A program made the translations under genes and the position numbers. A model generated the notes under the pieces. The model was not told where the DNA came from. It ran no database searches and worked only from the letters and a program-made list of their open reading frames with translations. Positions 26,645-36,193 of a stretch of DNA of 64,000 nucleotides are shown in pieces. This DNA comes from an uncultured Pseudomonadales bacterium (GTDB lineage: Bacteria > Pseudomonadota > Gammaproteobacteria > Pseudomonadales > Azotimanducaceae). The stretch's first letter is position 1. The number at the start of each line of letters is the position of its first letter. Where the stretch lies: contig OY282430.1 in NCBI GenBank assembly GCA_958296025.1, positions 1,054,001 through 1,118,000 on the forward strand, in the 5' to 3' direction.

Positions 26645-28003
26645 TCAATCCGTTGTCGGACTATCGTTGGATGTAACGAGCCCTGTCGCCGGGTCGCCGG
26701 ATGCGTTAATTTCCTTGGAATCTTCCCTAATTCTAGGTGCCGCCGGCTGCCAGCGCTTCAGTCGTTGGCCAACTTGCTCGTAGAAACGAGGAACAGTCGA
26801 TTCGAGTTCTTCGACAAAAGTCTTTGCGCCTGAAAACCGTCTGCTGGCGTCTCGGACCATGCGGACCTCGAATGACGCCGGAGAAAGAGATGGGATAGCA
26901 GCTAGGATATCAGGGTCAGATCGCACGGACTCCAACGGCGCCTGCGATGGTTCTGAACGACGAGGCCAATATGCGCAGATATACAGGTCCTCTGCCTCAC
27001 TTTTTGCTAGCTGCCGCAGCAGCCAATTTACGCGCCCCTTTGTCGATCGCCTATCTTCTGGAGCCTGCAACCTCATTGAGACGCTGACAGACCGCCTGCG
27101 GAGATCTGCCGTGACCGTTATAGCTGACGCAGCATCGGGGACGTTGTATTCCGCACGAAGCTGGGCTGTCTTGGTAAGATATTCCGCGTCGTCTTGTATA
27201 CGCACATTGGGATGGTCTCTGTGCTTCCGAAGCAATCGAACAGAGACGGGTGCGCTGACTAGTTCGGTTAGCTTGAGTGCGAGATCACGCGTCTCTTGAT
27301 GCCAGCTTGCAACCGCGTCAACAACGATATCTGATTTCTTAGCAAGTGGCGATCCGGCTACGACCGAAGCGACCAAATTCTTCCAATCGCCCGTCATTCT
27401 GTCAAAGCGCATCACTCCCGTACTGGGATGGTCCAGAAACCGGACAAATTCGTGCAGCAAAAACTGTTGGTCCGAATTCTGAACCTCCTGGGACATTAGC
27501 AGTAGCTTGGCATGGGTCAATATGCTAGCCCAAGACCAGTGAAACAAGTGAACATTTTTGGGCGGGCGGGAAATCTGAAGAGGATGGTGGCTTGGCATCG
27601 CAGCAAACTCGTTTGATATGGTGACTACAGCATCTATTTCGTTTTCCCGTGCGAGCTGCATGTAGGAAGCAATTTGATGAGATTCAAGTTTGGAACGCCC
27701 AATCTTTGCCTCCACCAGGGCGGTCCAAGACCGTTTGCCCGTTGACACGACAATGAGACCATCGGGCCGGTTGGGCTGACCGTCGAGACTCTTTGGGAGT
27801 TTCACCTCGGTAAATGCTTCAATTCGACTACGACTCCCGATTCTCAGTCCGAGCGTTTTCAGAAGAGTGTGCCCAAACTCGTACACATGCGACAAGCAAA
27901 CTAAAAGTATGGAAAGAGAGCGTCCCTCCTTGGACGTATCGGCCAGAACGGGGAATAAGCGAGCCTCTTGCCCGCTAACGAGAGAATCTGATTCAGTTTT
28001 CAT
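26645..28003 (-). CDS. PD-(D/E)XK-like protein of unknown function
   Basis: A 452-residue protein. Around residues 80-115 it has RPDGLIVV then ALVEAKIG and SHQIASYMQLARENE, a likely D-x(n)-E-x-K endonuclease core with the helix that follows. The rest has no recognised domain; a region around 270-370 is mixed alpha/beta (DLRRRSVSVSMRL, DLYICAYWPRR). The start is ATG 28003 with AAGGAGG six bases upstream, an excellent ribosome-binding site that lies inside the 3' end of the next ORF upstream. It is AT-richer than core genes, and I would call it an acquired nuclease-like defence or stress protein. Confidence 0.7.
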   Translation of the reverse strand: MKTESDSLVSGQEARLFPVLADTSKEGRSLSILLVCLSHVYEFGHTLLKTLGLRIGSRSRIEAFTEVKLPKSLDGQPNRPDGLIVVSTGKRSWTALVEAKIGRSKLESHQIASYMQLARENEIDAVVTISNEFAAMPSHHPLQISRPPKNVHLFHWSWASILTHAKLLLMSQEVQNSDQQFLLHEFVRFLDHPSTGVMRFDRMTGDWKNLVASVVAGSPLAKKSDIVVDAVASWHQETRDLALKLTELVSAPVSVRLLRKHRDHPNVRIQDDAEYLTKTAQLRAEYNVPDAASAITVTADLRRRSVSVSMRLQAPEDRRSTKGRVNWLLRQLAKSEAEDLYICAYWPRRSEPSQAPLESVRSDPDILAAIPSLSPASFEVRMVRDASRRFSGAKTFVEELESTVPRFYEQVGQRLKRWQPAAPRIREDSKEINASGDPATGLVTSNDSPTTD

Positions 28004-28511
28004 TTGACCTCCTTAAGTCTTCCGGAGTAAGTATCCACGCTCCCCTGATAGGGGATTTTTTGAGCAGGGTTGATAAGCACACTGTGCGGGAGTTTTCCGG
28101 GAAAATGCCGGTTGAGAAAAGACACGTCTCACATGCGCCGATGATGAGATTGCCACCTCGTCCTTGGAAAGTTGAACGCGAGTTCACGAATGTCCTGGTG
28201 ATTGGCCTCAGAGGCTGGTTGGCGCTAGCGCCGATGGCGTAGCGTAAGGGGTCTTTTGAGGACTTGGCGACTGGCGACGCGGTCAGGTGCCGTCGTCGTG
28301 GTGCCTCTGACTGCGAAGCGTTGTGGGCGCTGATTGCCTCGCTGACATCGGGAAGCGGGGCACTGTCCGATTTCGGGGATTCAGAGGGCGTAAACGGCGG
28401 CCGACGATTAGTATGGTTATGGTGCTCGTCAAATGCCTCGTGAAATTTCAGCCCAGCGGGTGGATGGAGGCAAAAATTTCTTTCCTTTAGTGCCTGCACA
28501 ATTTTGTCCAT
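27993..28511 (-). CDS. Hypothetical ORF coupled to neighbouring genes
   Basis: A 172-residue open frame. Its ATG overlaps the stop of the AtuA gene (TAATG), and its 3' end overlaps the next gene by 11 bases, so it would fit a coupled operon. Composition is odd: rich in Pro, Ser, His and Arg, with scattered Cys, and no domain. The N-terminus MDKIVQALKERNFCLHP looks protein-like, but the C-terminal half may be non-coding. It could be a spacer between an inserted gene and the AtuA gene. Confidence 0.3.
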   Translation of the reverse strand: MDKIVQALKERNFCLHPPAGLKFHEAFDEHHNHTNRRPPFTPSESPKSDSAPLPDVSEAISAHNASQSEAPRRRHLTASPVAKSSKDPLRYAIGASANQPLRPITRTFVNSRSTFQGRGGNLIIGACETCLFSTGIFPENSRTVCLSTLLKKSPIRGAWILTPEDLRRSNEN

Positions 28512-30346
28512 TAGCTATCTCGTCCTGTTGGCGGGATTGATGGCGCATGGCTGAGCGTGGCCGAAGGCAACGCCGCCGCTTCCTCCGCCAAGGGCTGGGG
28601 CACCTCAATGTGCTTGGCGCGCAGGTATTCGCCCAAGGATTTTGCCTGCTTGTCCAAGCGGTGGTTGGAGACGGCGCCGGTGCCGAGCAGTCCTTTGACG
28701 TAAAAGTTTAGCGCCCGCAGGTTTGGCAGTTCATAGCGTTCCACGTCGTAGGCCGCCATGTCCGGCAGCAGCCGCTTGAATTCGGCGGCGGTTAGGTATT
28801 GGTGCAGGAAGCGGTAGGCGGCTTCGGAGCGGGCCCAGACGCCGCAGTTGGCGTTGCCGCCCTTGTCGCCGGAGCGGCTGCCGAATAGCCGGCCGAGCGG
28901 CAGCTTGACGGCCTCGCCGCCGGGGGCTGGGCCGATTTCGACCGGCGGTTGCTGATAGTAGATCTCCGGCAAGTCCAGCCTTTGCGTCGGCAGCACCTCG
29001 GTGACGGCGCCGTCGCAATGCACCCGTTCGGTGACGAAGCGGCTGTCGATGGCCGCCGGCCAGTGGATGGTCGCCCGGCCGCCATTGAAGCCGGTGCCGC
29101 CGCGTCCGGCGTTGCCGGGCACCGCCGCTAGGACGAGTTCGATGACCTTGGCGTCGAACAGCCGTCCGACCTTGGCCGGGTCCGCGGTCGTCACCGTGAT
29201 GCGCAGCATCGCGTGGGCCGCTTCGTTGGCTTGCGGGTCCTCGTGGTCGGTGCGGATCAGTTGAATGTCCACATCGTCGAACTGCTCCTGTCCGCCGAGG
29301 TTGTGGAAGATCTGGTCGGCATGAATTTCCGCCTTGCGCTCGATGTCCAAGCCGGTCAGCAGCACCTCGATCATGTGCTTATGCGGCCCTAGGGTGTTCA
29401 GGCACACCTTGTGGGTGGGCGGCGGGCTGCTGCCGCGCACACCGGTGACCCGCACCCGGTCCGGCCCGGCCTGTGCAAGGGCCAAGGTCTCAAAGTGGGC
29501 CACCACATCCGGGTTTTGGTAGGCCGGGGTGGAAATTTCGTAGAGCAGCTGGGCGGTGATGGTGCCCACAGACACCAGCCCGCCAGTGCCCGGGTGCTTG
29601 GTGATGGCGAAGCTGCCGTCGGCTTCGATTTCGGCGATGGGGTAGCCCAGGTTGCGGAAGGACGGCACCTCCTCAAAGAAGGCGTAGTTGCCGCCGGTGC
29701 ATTGCGTCCCGCACTCGATGATGTGGCCGGCGGTGAGCGCTCCCGCCAGAGCGTCGTAGTCCGTGCGTTCCCAATTGAACTTCCATGCCGCCGGGCCAAT
29801 CATCACGGAGGCGTCTGTTACCCTTGGGCAGATCACGATGTCCGCGCCCTGGTCCAGCGCCTCCTTGATGCCCCAGGCGCCGAAATAGATGTTGGCGGTC
29901 AACGGCTGTTGACCGGAATCCGCTAGGGTTTGGCCGGTGTCCAAGTTGGTGAAGGCTTGGCCTTGAGCTTGCAGGCCATCCAAGTCCGGCAACAGGTCGT
30001 CCCCGTCGATGTAGGCCACCTTTGCATCGATGCCTAATTCGGCGAGGATTTTCTCCACTTCGGTGGCCATGCCCTTGGGGTTCAGGCCGCCGGCGTTGGA
30101 GACGATCTTGATGCCCCGGGCCATGCAGTCCCCGGCCACGTCTCGCACCTGCTTGAGGAAGGTGCCGACATAGCCCAAATGCTCGCCTCGAGTTTGGCGC
30201 TGGTTGTAGAGGATGGACATGGTCAGTTCGGCTAGATAGTCGCCGGTGAGCACGTCGATGGGGCCGCCGTCGATCATCTCCTTGGCGGCAGCGAGGCGAT
30301 CTCCGTAGTAGCCGCTGCAGTTGCCGATGCGAATGACGTCGTTCAT
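28511..30346 (-). CDS. AtuA-family protein (acyclic terpene utilisation, DUF1446)
   Basis: A 611-residue protein of the AtuA family. The DUF1446 part covers about residues 1-450 with IGNCSGYYGDR, LTGDYLAELTM, SNAGGLNPKGMA, GADIVICPRVTDASV and TGGNYAFFEEVPS. A C-terminal ferredoxin-like AtuA domain begins near 490 with GRLFGSRSGDKGGNANCGVWAR. Family members occur in terpene (citronellol) and related branched acyl-CoA pathways, but the biochemical role is not established. Nearby enoyl-CoA hydratase and biotin-dependent carboxylase genes support a place in that pathway. Length is normal for the family. Confidence 0.88.
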   Translation of the reverse strand: MNDVIRIGNCSGYYGDRLAAAKEMIDGGPIDVLTGDYLAELTMSILYNQRQTRGEHLGYVGTFLKQVRDVAGDCMARGIKIVSNAGGLNPKGMATEVEKILAELGIDAKVAYIDGDDLLPDLDGLQAQGQAFTNLDTGQTLADSGQQPLTANIYFGAWGIKEALDQGADIVICPRVTDASVMIGPAAWKFNWERTDYDALAGALTAGHIIECGTQCTGGNYAFFEEVPSFRNLGYPIAEIEADGSFAITKHPGTGGLVSVGTITAQLLYEISTPAYQNPDVVAHFETLALAQAGPDRVRVTGVRGSSPPPTHKVCLNTLGPHKHMIEVLLTGLDIERKAEIHADQIFHNLGGQEQFDDVDIQLIRTDHEDPQANEAAHAMLRITVTTADPAKVGRLFDAKVIELVLAAVPGNAGRGGTGFNGGRATIHWPAAIDSRFVTERVHCDGAVTEVLPTQRLDLPEIYYQQPPVEIGPAPGGEAVKLPLGRLFGSRSGDKGGNANCGVWARSEAAYRFLHQYLTAAEFKRLLPDMAAYDVERYELPNLRALNFYVKGLLGTGAVSNHRLDKQAKSLGEYLRAKHIEVPQPLAEEAAALPSATLSHAPSIPPTGRDS

Positions 30347-30599
30347 GAACCCCCCTTAAAGACGGTGCCGTCCTCAAGCATGGCCATCCCCTTGCAGCGC
30401 CGTTAGCGCTTGGCCGCTAGACTCCGCCGGGCCGCTTGCCCTCGACAGCAAGGCAGCCAACTTCACCAAACGGCAAGCCACTTTGCGAAAACCCTCCGGT
30501 TTGGCCCTTGATGCACAGAGGGTCGGCCGAGTCGCCGTTCAGGGTGTCGAACGACCCGTCCGCCTGCCCAAGCCGGCACCTGCTGCACCCTACGCCGGC

Positions 30600-31376
30600 C
30601 TAGTCCCCGGCCACCCAGGCCGGCTTACGCTTTTCCCGGAAGGCGGTCATGCCTTCGGCGGCTTCGGCGGAGCGGAACATGCGCAGGCTCCATTCGCCGG
30701 CGAGCTCGAAGCCGTCTTCCCGGCTGAGCGCCGGCACCTGCTGCACCAGCTTCTTGCATTCAGCCACGGCGGTGGGGCCGCCCAGCCTAATCAGGTCGAT
30801 TTCCGCTTGCACCGCGGCGGCGAGCTCCGCCTTCGGCACGGCCCGATGAGCGAGGCCCATATCCACTGCCTCCGCACCGCTGAACCGCGCCCCGGTGAGA
30901 AACAGCCGCATGCCGTGGTGGGTGCCCAGCTTCGGCAGGCAGACTACGGAGATGATGGCGGGAATGACGCCGATGCGCACTTCGGCGAAGCTGCACTGCG
31001 CATCCTCGGCGATGACGACGATGTCGGCGGCGCCCAGCAAGCCGAGGCCGCCGGCGAAGGCCGCCCCGTTGACCGCGGCGATGACCGGTTTGGAGCTGCC
31101 CAAGATGGCTTGCAGCACGTCGAGGTAGGGCGTGGCCCGCTGCCCGTCCGCCCCTTGGCCGGGCGGGTTCTTCAGATCCGCCCCGGAGCAGAAGGCCGGG
31201 CCGGCGCCGGTGATGACGATGGCCCGCACCTGATCGTCGGCTTGGGCGGCGCTGAGGTGGTCGAACAGCTCATTGACCAGCACCCGGGACAGCGCGTTGC
31301 GGTTGTCCGGCCGGTTCAGGGTGATCCAAGCGGCGCCTTGCTTGACTTCGCACAAGGTGGCTTCGATTGCGGTCAT
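30600..31376 (-). CDS. Enoyl-CoA hydratase/isomerase (methylglutaconyl- or isohexenylglutaconyl-CoA hydratase type)
   Basis: A 258-residue crotonase-fold protein. The oxyanion-hole segments FCSGADLKNPP and NGAAFAGGLGLLGAADIV are visible, with a candidate catalytic Glu in CSFAEVRIGVIPAII. Leucine-catabolic LiuC and terpene AtuE hydratases have this layout. It sits in the same strand and neighbourhood as the AtuA gene and the carboxylase pair, with a helicase gene between. A 253-base stretch without recognisable genes separates it from the AtuA gene. Confidence 0.88.
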   Translation of the reverse strand: MTAIEATLCEVKQGAAWITLNRPDNRNALSRVLVNELFDHLSAAQADDQVRAIVITGAGPAFCSGADLKNPPGQGADGQRATPYLDVLQAILGSSKPVIAAVNGAAFAGGLGLLGAADIVVIAEDAQCSFAEVRIGVIPAIISVVCLPKLGTHHGMRLFLTGARFSGAEAVDMGLAHRAVPKAELAAAVQAEIDLIRLGGPTAVAECKKLVQQVPALSREDGFELAGEWSLRMFRSAEAAEGMTAFREKRKPAWVAGD

Positions 31377-31401
31377 CTAGGCTGCCTTTTTCAGCAGACT
31401 T

Positions 31402-33981
31402 TTAGTGAACATCTGGCGGATCCTCATATTCCTGCGTTTCGCGGTTCCACCAAGCGTACTTCCAGGTATCCGCGTTTGCCGAGGGTTCCACCGCCGAGGC
31501 AACCACCCAGCGCAGCGCGGGGTTTTGGTTCAGCCTAAGCTGAACCTGTATCTGATAGAATAGCTGATCATCCATAATAGTCGGCTGAATGACCTCCACG
31601 TCCACAGACATCGCACCTGCCCTCCGGTAACAGACGATGGATCCTCGTGCGAACACCTGTTCATAGCCCGTAGGGGCATGAACCAACTCCTTTTGCAGCG
31701 TATCCCCAGTGAAGGCACCGACCTCGTCCTTCACCTGATGCACAAGCTTCTCCAGATCAGCGTCTTCATCGGCTTGTGCAGCGGAAACCACTCGATCCAA
31801 CAGGTGCTCGAACTCCTTATACAGCCGCTCGGTGAGGCGCAGGCTGCCGTAAGTCTCATCGAAAATGACCACGCAACCACCGTGAAGGCCGCCTCTGTCC
31901 CTGCTCTGGATGGAGATGTTGGACCATGCTACGCCCAAATCACGAGGTGCTATGCTGTACTCCCTGACGAACACGTCCCGTAGCTTGTCCGCAAATGACT
32001 GCTTGAGCGTTCCCTTCTTGAACCAACTGCGGTCTAGGCACAGCACGACCCCGGTTGTCCGAAAGTTACGCGACTGTGCACGCATGTTCGGGTTGTGCTG
32101 TTGGAGTTCCTGATAGTCGTAGAACTTTCCGGAGCGCTCGTCAACATAGCCTTCAACGCGTTGCGTGATTTGCATGAGGGACTCGACAAGGAATCCACGG
32201 TCACTGCTCATCAAATTGCCTTCTTGCACGGCGTCTGCACCAATACTGGTGTGGACCCAAGTGACAATCCTCGGCCTTGTACGCCTAGCCGGAGCGGTTT
32301 TCTGAACTCGTATGTAAGCATCAAAGGCACTTGTAACCCATGACTTCACTTGGTACGCATTGGCCAAGTGCAGGTAGGTGCCGCCTGGGTAACATTCACG
32401 AAGAGCTTGAACTTGATTTACATCGCCGATGCTGTCCCCATCTTTGTGTAATTTGACCTGATAGTTGAGCTCCCCGACATTGCGGAGTGGATACCCTATA
32501 TGTGGATTTCCGCCGCCTAGGGCGGCGATGGCATCAAACTCTGTCGGTCGGTTACCATCGGGACGGGCTGCGGCGTGCATTTCGCTGAAGCCGACCGGCC
32601 AATTGATGCTCTTTGGCGTCCGAGACCGTGCGCCAAGGGATTCTCGCTCGATAGCCAGACAACGCCCATGAGCGAACTGCATGAAACGATTATCGAGGTA
32701 CAGATACGAGGGCTCTACAGACATGTTGTGATATTGGCGGAAAGTGGTGCCGAAACTTCTGAACGCCTGCGGTGGTGCCACAATCAGGAATGCGCCAGGA
32801 CCGGTTCTGCCCACTCGTCCGAGTCGTTGTCGATAGGACTTGCGCGTAGCTGGGACTCCCACGTTGATGCCCACTTGGAGGTGGGGCAGGTCGATGCCCA
32901 ACTCCAGCGCTGATGTGGAGACCACTCCTTTAAGACTGCCTTCCTGAAGACGCCCCTCTATGGTTGCCCGGTCTTCGGCGTCATAGCCGGCGCGATAAGG
33001 CAGGATATCCGCAGTCAGTAGGCCTGCCGTTTGTGCTGTACCGCTGGCCATTGCGAGCGCCTCTACGCCCTTGCGGGAGTCCAAGAAGGTGATGAATGCT
33101 CCCGTATTTGCACCTTCAAGCAGAGAAGCATGGAGCACCTTGGCTACGTTGATCTCTTCGCCATCTGGACAGGCAATATGGGTGACCAGCCTGTCGTGTT
33201 GCGGGGAGCCGTCCTGTTCGTGGTCAACGACCGTGAAGTTCTGGCCGGTGAGACGTTCCATGTGGTGGCTAGGATCTTTGATCGTGGCGGTAGCCGCTAC
33301 CAGTTGTAGCGACTTTCTCGCCTCGTCTTTGGTCAGGCGATTGCGCGCCGCCATCAGGCGGCGTATCAGGAACGCAAAGTTGCTGCCGAAGACGCCTTCT
33401 AGGGTGTGTGCCTCGTCCATGACCAGAGTACTTAGAGAACTTACAAACTCGCGTACAACGGGCAGCGCCAACCGGTACATTAACCATGCATGACAAACAT
33501 CCGGCGTCATCACTACGATCCGGGCGCTGGTCAGTATTCCTTCTCGGTCTTGGCGCGGCACGGTTCCGTCGATCCGGCCAATCGTGGATCTTGGCAATTC
33601 AAGATCGTGGGCCATTTCCTGCCAGCCTTTCATTTGGTCTGCCGCCAATGCTTTTAACGGGTAGAAGACCAAGGTTCGACTGCGCGGTTCTAGGAGCGCT
33701 TTATGGAAGGCGAGGGCTCGGAAAATCAGGCTCTTACCGGAGGCTGTGCCCGTCGACACGACGAGATTTTCACCGCTTCCGAGGGCCTCAAGGGCGTGGG
33801 CTTGGTGCGACCACAGCTTGCCATCGCTCTTCTTGAAAATCCGGTTGAGGTACCAGCCAACTCGAGAGTTCCGCAGAAACCGCGGTACCGGGCTATGGAG
33901 GGCTGGGCGGCCAGGCAGATCGAAACGTTCAACGGCGGAAACCATATCACCGGCGAGCAGCTTGTTCAGGGCGTCGAGCAT
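31402..33981 (-). CDS. DEAH-box superfamily 2 helicase (MrfA/YprA-like)
   Basis: An 859-residue helicase. Motifs: STGTASGKS (Walker A), MDEAHTLEGV (DEAH box), VAATATI (motif III), VSTSALELGIDLPHLQVGIN and RQRLGRVGRTGPG (motif VI). The C-terminal half (from about 470) is long and lacks the zinc-binding cysteines of DUF1998, with a segment QVKLHKDGDSIGDVNQVQAL resembling the central part of YprA/MrfA and Lhr-like helicases. The gene is clearly AT-richer than its neighbours and interrupts a carboxylase/hydratase cluster on the same strand, so it looks acquired. Members of this group act in DNA repair or in phage-defence systems; no other defence gene is directly adjacent. The start is uncertain. 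Confidence 0.75.
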   Translation of the reverse strand: MLDALNKLLAGDMVSAVERFDLPGRPALHSPVPRFLRNSRVGWYLNRIFKKSDGKLWSHQAHALEALGSGENLVVSTGTASGKSLIFRALAFHKALLEPRSRTLVFYPLKALAADQMKGWQEMAHDLELPRSTIGRIDGTVPRQDREGILTSARIVVMTPDVCHAWLMYRLALPVVREFVSSLSTLVMDEAHTLEGVFGSNFAFLIRRLMAARNRLTKDEARKSLQLVAATATIKDPSHHMERLTGQNFTVVDHEQDGSPQHDRLVTHIACPDGEEINVAKVLHASLLEGANTGAFITFLDSRKGVEALAMASGTAQTAGLLTADILPYRAGYDAEDRATIEGRLQEGSLKGVVSTSALELGIDLPHLQVGINVGVPATRKSYRQRLGRVGRTGPGAFLIVAPPQAFRSFGTTFRQYHNMSVEPSYLYLDNRFMQFAHGRCLAIERESLGARSRTPKSINWPVGFSEMHAAARPDGNRPTEFDAIAALGGGNPHIGYPLRNVGELNYQVKLHKDGDSIGDVNQVQALRECYPGGTYLHLANAYQVKSWVTSAFDAYIRVQKTAPARRTRPRIVTWVHTSIGADAVQEGNLMSSDRGFLVESLMQITQRVEGYVDERSGKFYDYQELQQHNPNMRAQSRNFRTTGVVLCLDRSWFKKGTLKQSFADKLRDVFVREYSIAPRDLGVAWSNISIQSRDRGGLHGGCVVIFDETYGSLRLTERLYKEFEHLLDRVVSAAQADEDADLEKLVHQVKDEVGAFTGDTLQKELVHAPTGYEQVFARGSIVCYRRAGAMSVDVEVIQPTIMDDQLFYQIQVQLRLNQNPALRWVVASAVEPSANADTWKYAWWNRETQEYEDPPDVH

Positions 33982-34201
33982 GAGACTTTCGATTGGAATG
34001 TTGGCCTAGGGCCATCGCGGCAAACTAACGAAGAGTAGGCACCAATTTGCTGCAGGGCGCAAGGCTTCTTCTCTCTGCTACTAACACCCACGTTATTCTC
34101 CGATCATCCCAAAGCATCTACATCAGTTTTCTTCCCAACCATTTGGTTCGCCCTCATGATTCGGCACCTACTGATAAGACTACACCTTTTTGTCAGTGAG
34201 G

Positions 34202-36193
34202 TTAATCACCCATTTTATAACAGAGGGTGACGGTCACCAGCAACTGACCGTTCTCCACCTGATCGCCGGGGGCTACATGCAGGGCCTCCACGGCGCCGTC
34301 CCGGGGGGCGGTGATGCGGTGCTCCATCTTCATGGCCTCCAGGATCAGCAGCAACTGGCCTTTGCTCACCGAATCCCCGGCCGCCACCGCGGTGGAAAGC
34401 ACCGCTCCCGGCATGGGCGCGGTCAGGCCGCCGCCTTGCTCGCCTTCGTCAGCCACCGGGTAGCGGGGCTGCTCGGTTAGGACCAGGCCGCCGGCCTCGG
34501 TTTGCACGAACCAGTCGGCCGCGTGGCGGTGTACTTGGAATTGCAGACGGCGGCCGTCCAGCGCCGCATCGACGAAGCCTTCGCCGCAGGCGTAAGCCCG
34601 CACCCGCACTTCTTCGTCCACCCGCATGTGAAAGCCGCCGTCCCGTTGCCTTTGGTATTCGATGCGCAGGGCGTCGCCGCCGCAGTCGAACGCCAGGCGC
34701 TGCCAAGGCATGGTGGAGTTGCGCCAGCCGCTCGGCAGGGAGCGCAGCACCCCTGCCCTGGCCCGCCGCCGGGCTTGGCCCTCCAACGCCACGGCTATGG
34801 CGGCTTCGATCTGCTCCTGACGGGGAACGGCGCGGCGGCGCGGCGGGTTGACCCGGTCGATGAAGTCCGTGGTGGTGTCCCCGGCGAGAAACTCCGGGGT
34901 GCGCAGGGTGGCGACCAGAAAGTCCCGATTGGTGATCAGGCCGTGGATTTCGGTGCTTTGCAACGATCTTGCGAGCTTGCCGGCGGCCTCCCGCCGGGTG
35001 GGGCCGTGGGCGATGACCTTGGCGATCATGGGGTCGAACTCGATGTTGATCTCGCTGCCGGACTCCACGCCGGAATCGAACCGGGCTTGGCCGGCGGCGG
35101 AGGGACGCCACACCCGCACCACGCCGGGGGCCGGCAAAAATCCCTTGGCCGGGTCCTCGGCGTACAGCCGCGCTTCGATGGCCCAGCCGTTGATGCGCAA
35201 ATCCTCTTGCGTGAAGGAAAGCGGCTCCCCTTCGGCGATGCGGATTTGCTCGCGCACCAAGTCACGGCCGATGATGGCCTCGGTGACGGGGTGCTCCACC
35301 TGAAGCCGGGCGTTGACTTCAAGAAAGTAAAAGTCGTCGTCCTGCAGCAAAAACTCCACCGTGCCGGCGGAGGCGTAGCCGAGCTTGCGGGCGGCGGCGA
35401 TGGCTGCGTCCCCAAGACGCTCCCGCAGTTGCGGCGTGACGGCGGGGGAGGGCGCCTCCTCGATCACCTTCTGATGGCGGCGCTGAATGGAGCACTCGCG
35501 CTCGAAGCAATGCACCAAGTTGCCGTGCAGGTCGCCGAGAATCTGCATCTCCACATGGCGGGCGCGGGCCAGCCACTTCTCCAGGAACAGGGTGTCGTCG
35601 CCGAAAGCGGCGCCGGCCTCGCGCCGGGCGCCGGCGATGGCCGCCTCCAAGCCCGCTGCTTTCTCCACCACCCTCATGCCGCGTCCGCCGCCGCCGGCGG
35701 CGGCCTTCACCAGCACCGGATAGCCGATTTCCGCAGCGGCCTCCTCGGCAGATTGGCCGCCGCTAAGTTCGATGGCGCTCAGGGTGTGTACCCCAGCCTC
35801 CTGCATCAACGCCTTGGCGGAGAGCTTGTCCCCCATCAGGCCGATGACCTCCGGCGAGGGACCAATCCACTTGAGGCCGGCGTCCACCACCGCTTGGGCG
35901 AAGCCTTGGTTCTCCGAAAGAAAACCGTAGCCCGGATGCACTGCGTCCGCCCCGGAGCGTCGGCTGGCGTCGATGATCTTCTCCACATCGAGATAGGTCT
36001 GCCGGGCGGTGCGCCCGTTCAGGGCGACGGCGCTGCCGGCCTCCCGCACGAAAGGCGCCGCAGCGTCCCCATCCGCGTAAACCGCCACCGTGCCGACCCC
36101 CATGTCATGGGCGCTGCGGAGGATGCGCCGGGCGATCTCCCCCCGATTGGCGATCAAAATCCGGCTGATCGGTTGTATGCCTACATCCGCCAT
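34202..36193 (-). CDS. Biotin carboxylase-BCCP subunit of an acyl-CoA carboxylase
   Basis: About 663 residues from ATG 36193, which overlaps the 3' end of the carboxyltransferase gene by 13 bases. The biotin carboxylase domain (residues 1-450) has the N-terminal RILIANRGEIARRIL, ATP-grasp glycine loop KAAAGGGGRGM and HVEMQILGD. The C-terminal biotinyl domain has the lysine motif EAMKMEH near residue 620. It carboxylates biotin for a branched acyl-CoA such as 3-methylcrotonyl-CoA (LiuD) or geranyl-CoA (AtuF). The adjacent AtuA favours the latter, but this cannot be settled from sequence. A longer open frame upstream in a different reading sense is only a shadow of the carboxyltransferase. Confidence 0.9.
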   Translation of the reverse strand: MADVGIQPISRILIANRGEIARRILRSAHDMGVGTVAVYADGDAAAPFVREAGSAVALNGRTARQTYLDVEKIIDASRRSGADAVHPGYGFLSENQGFAQAVVDAGLKWIGPSPEVIGLMGDKLSAKALMQEAGVHTLSAIELSGGQSAEEAAAEIGYPVLVKAAAGGGGRGMRVVEKAAGLEAAIAGARREAGAAFGDDTLFLEKWLARARHVEMQILGDLHGNLVHCFERECSIQRRHQKVIEEAPSPAVTPQLRERLGDAAIAAARKLGYASAGTVEFLLQDDDFYFLEVNARLQVEHPVTEAIIGRDLVREQIRIAEGEPLSFTQEDLRINGWAIEARLYAEDPAKGFLPAPGVVRVWRPSAAGQARFDSGVESGSEINIEFDPMIAKVIAHGPTRREAAGKLARSLQSTEIHGLITNRDFLVATLRTPEFLAGDTTTDFIDRVNPPRRRAVPRQEQIEAAIAVALEGQARRRARAGVLRSLPSGWRNSTMPWQRLAFDCGGDALRIEYQRQRDGGFHMRVDEEVRVRAYACGEGFVDAALDGRRLQFQVHRHAADWFVQTEAGGLVLTEQPRYPVADEGEQGGGLTAPMPGAVLSTAVAAGDSVSKGQLLLILEAMKMEHRITAPRDGAVEALHVAPGDQVENGQLLVTVTLCYKMGD

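Noticed and set aside
30483-31538. 351-residue plus-strand frame opposite the enoyl-CoA hydratase
   Set aside because: Shadow frame with low-complexity composition.
31402-33981. DISARM DrmA assignment for the DEAH helicase
   Set aside because: No DUF1998 partner gene, no adjacent PLD or methyltransferase gene; the SNF2/methyltransferase pair is about 10 kb away in another context.
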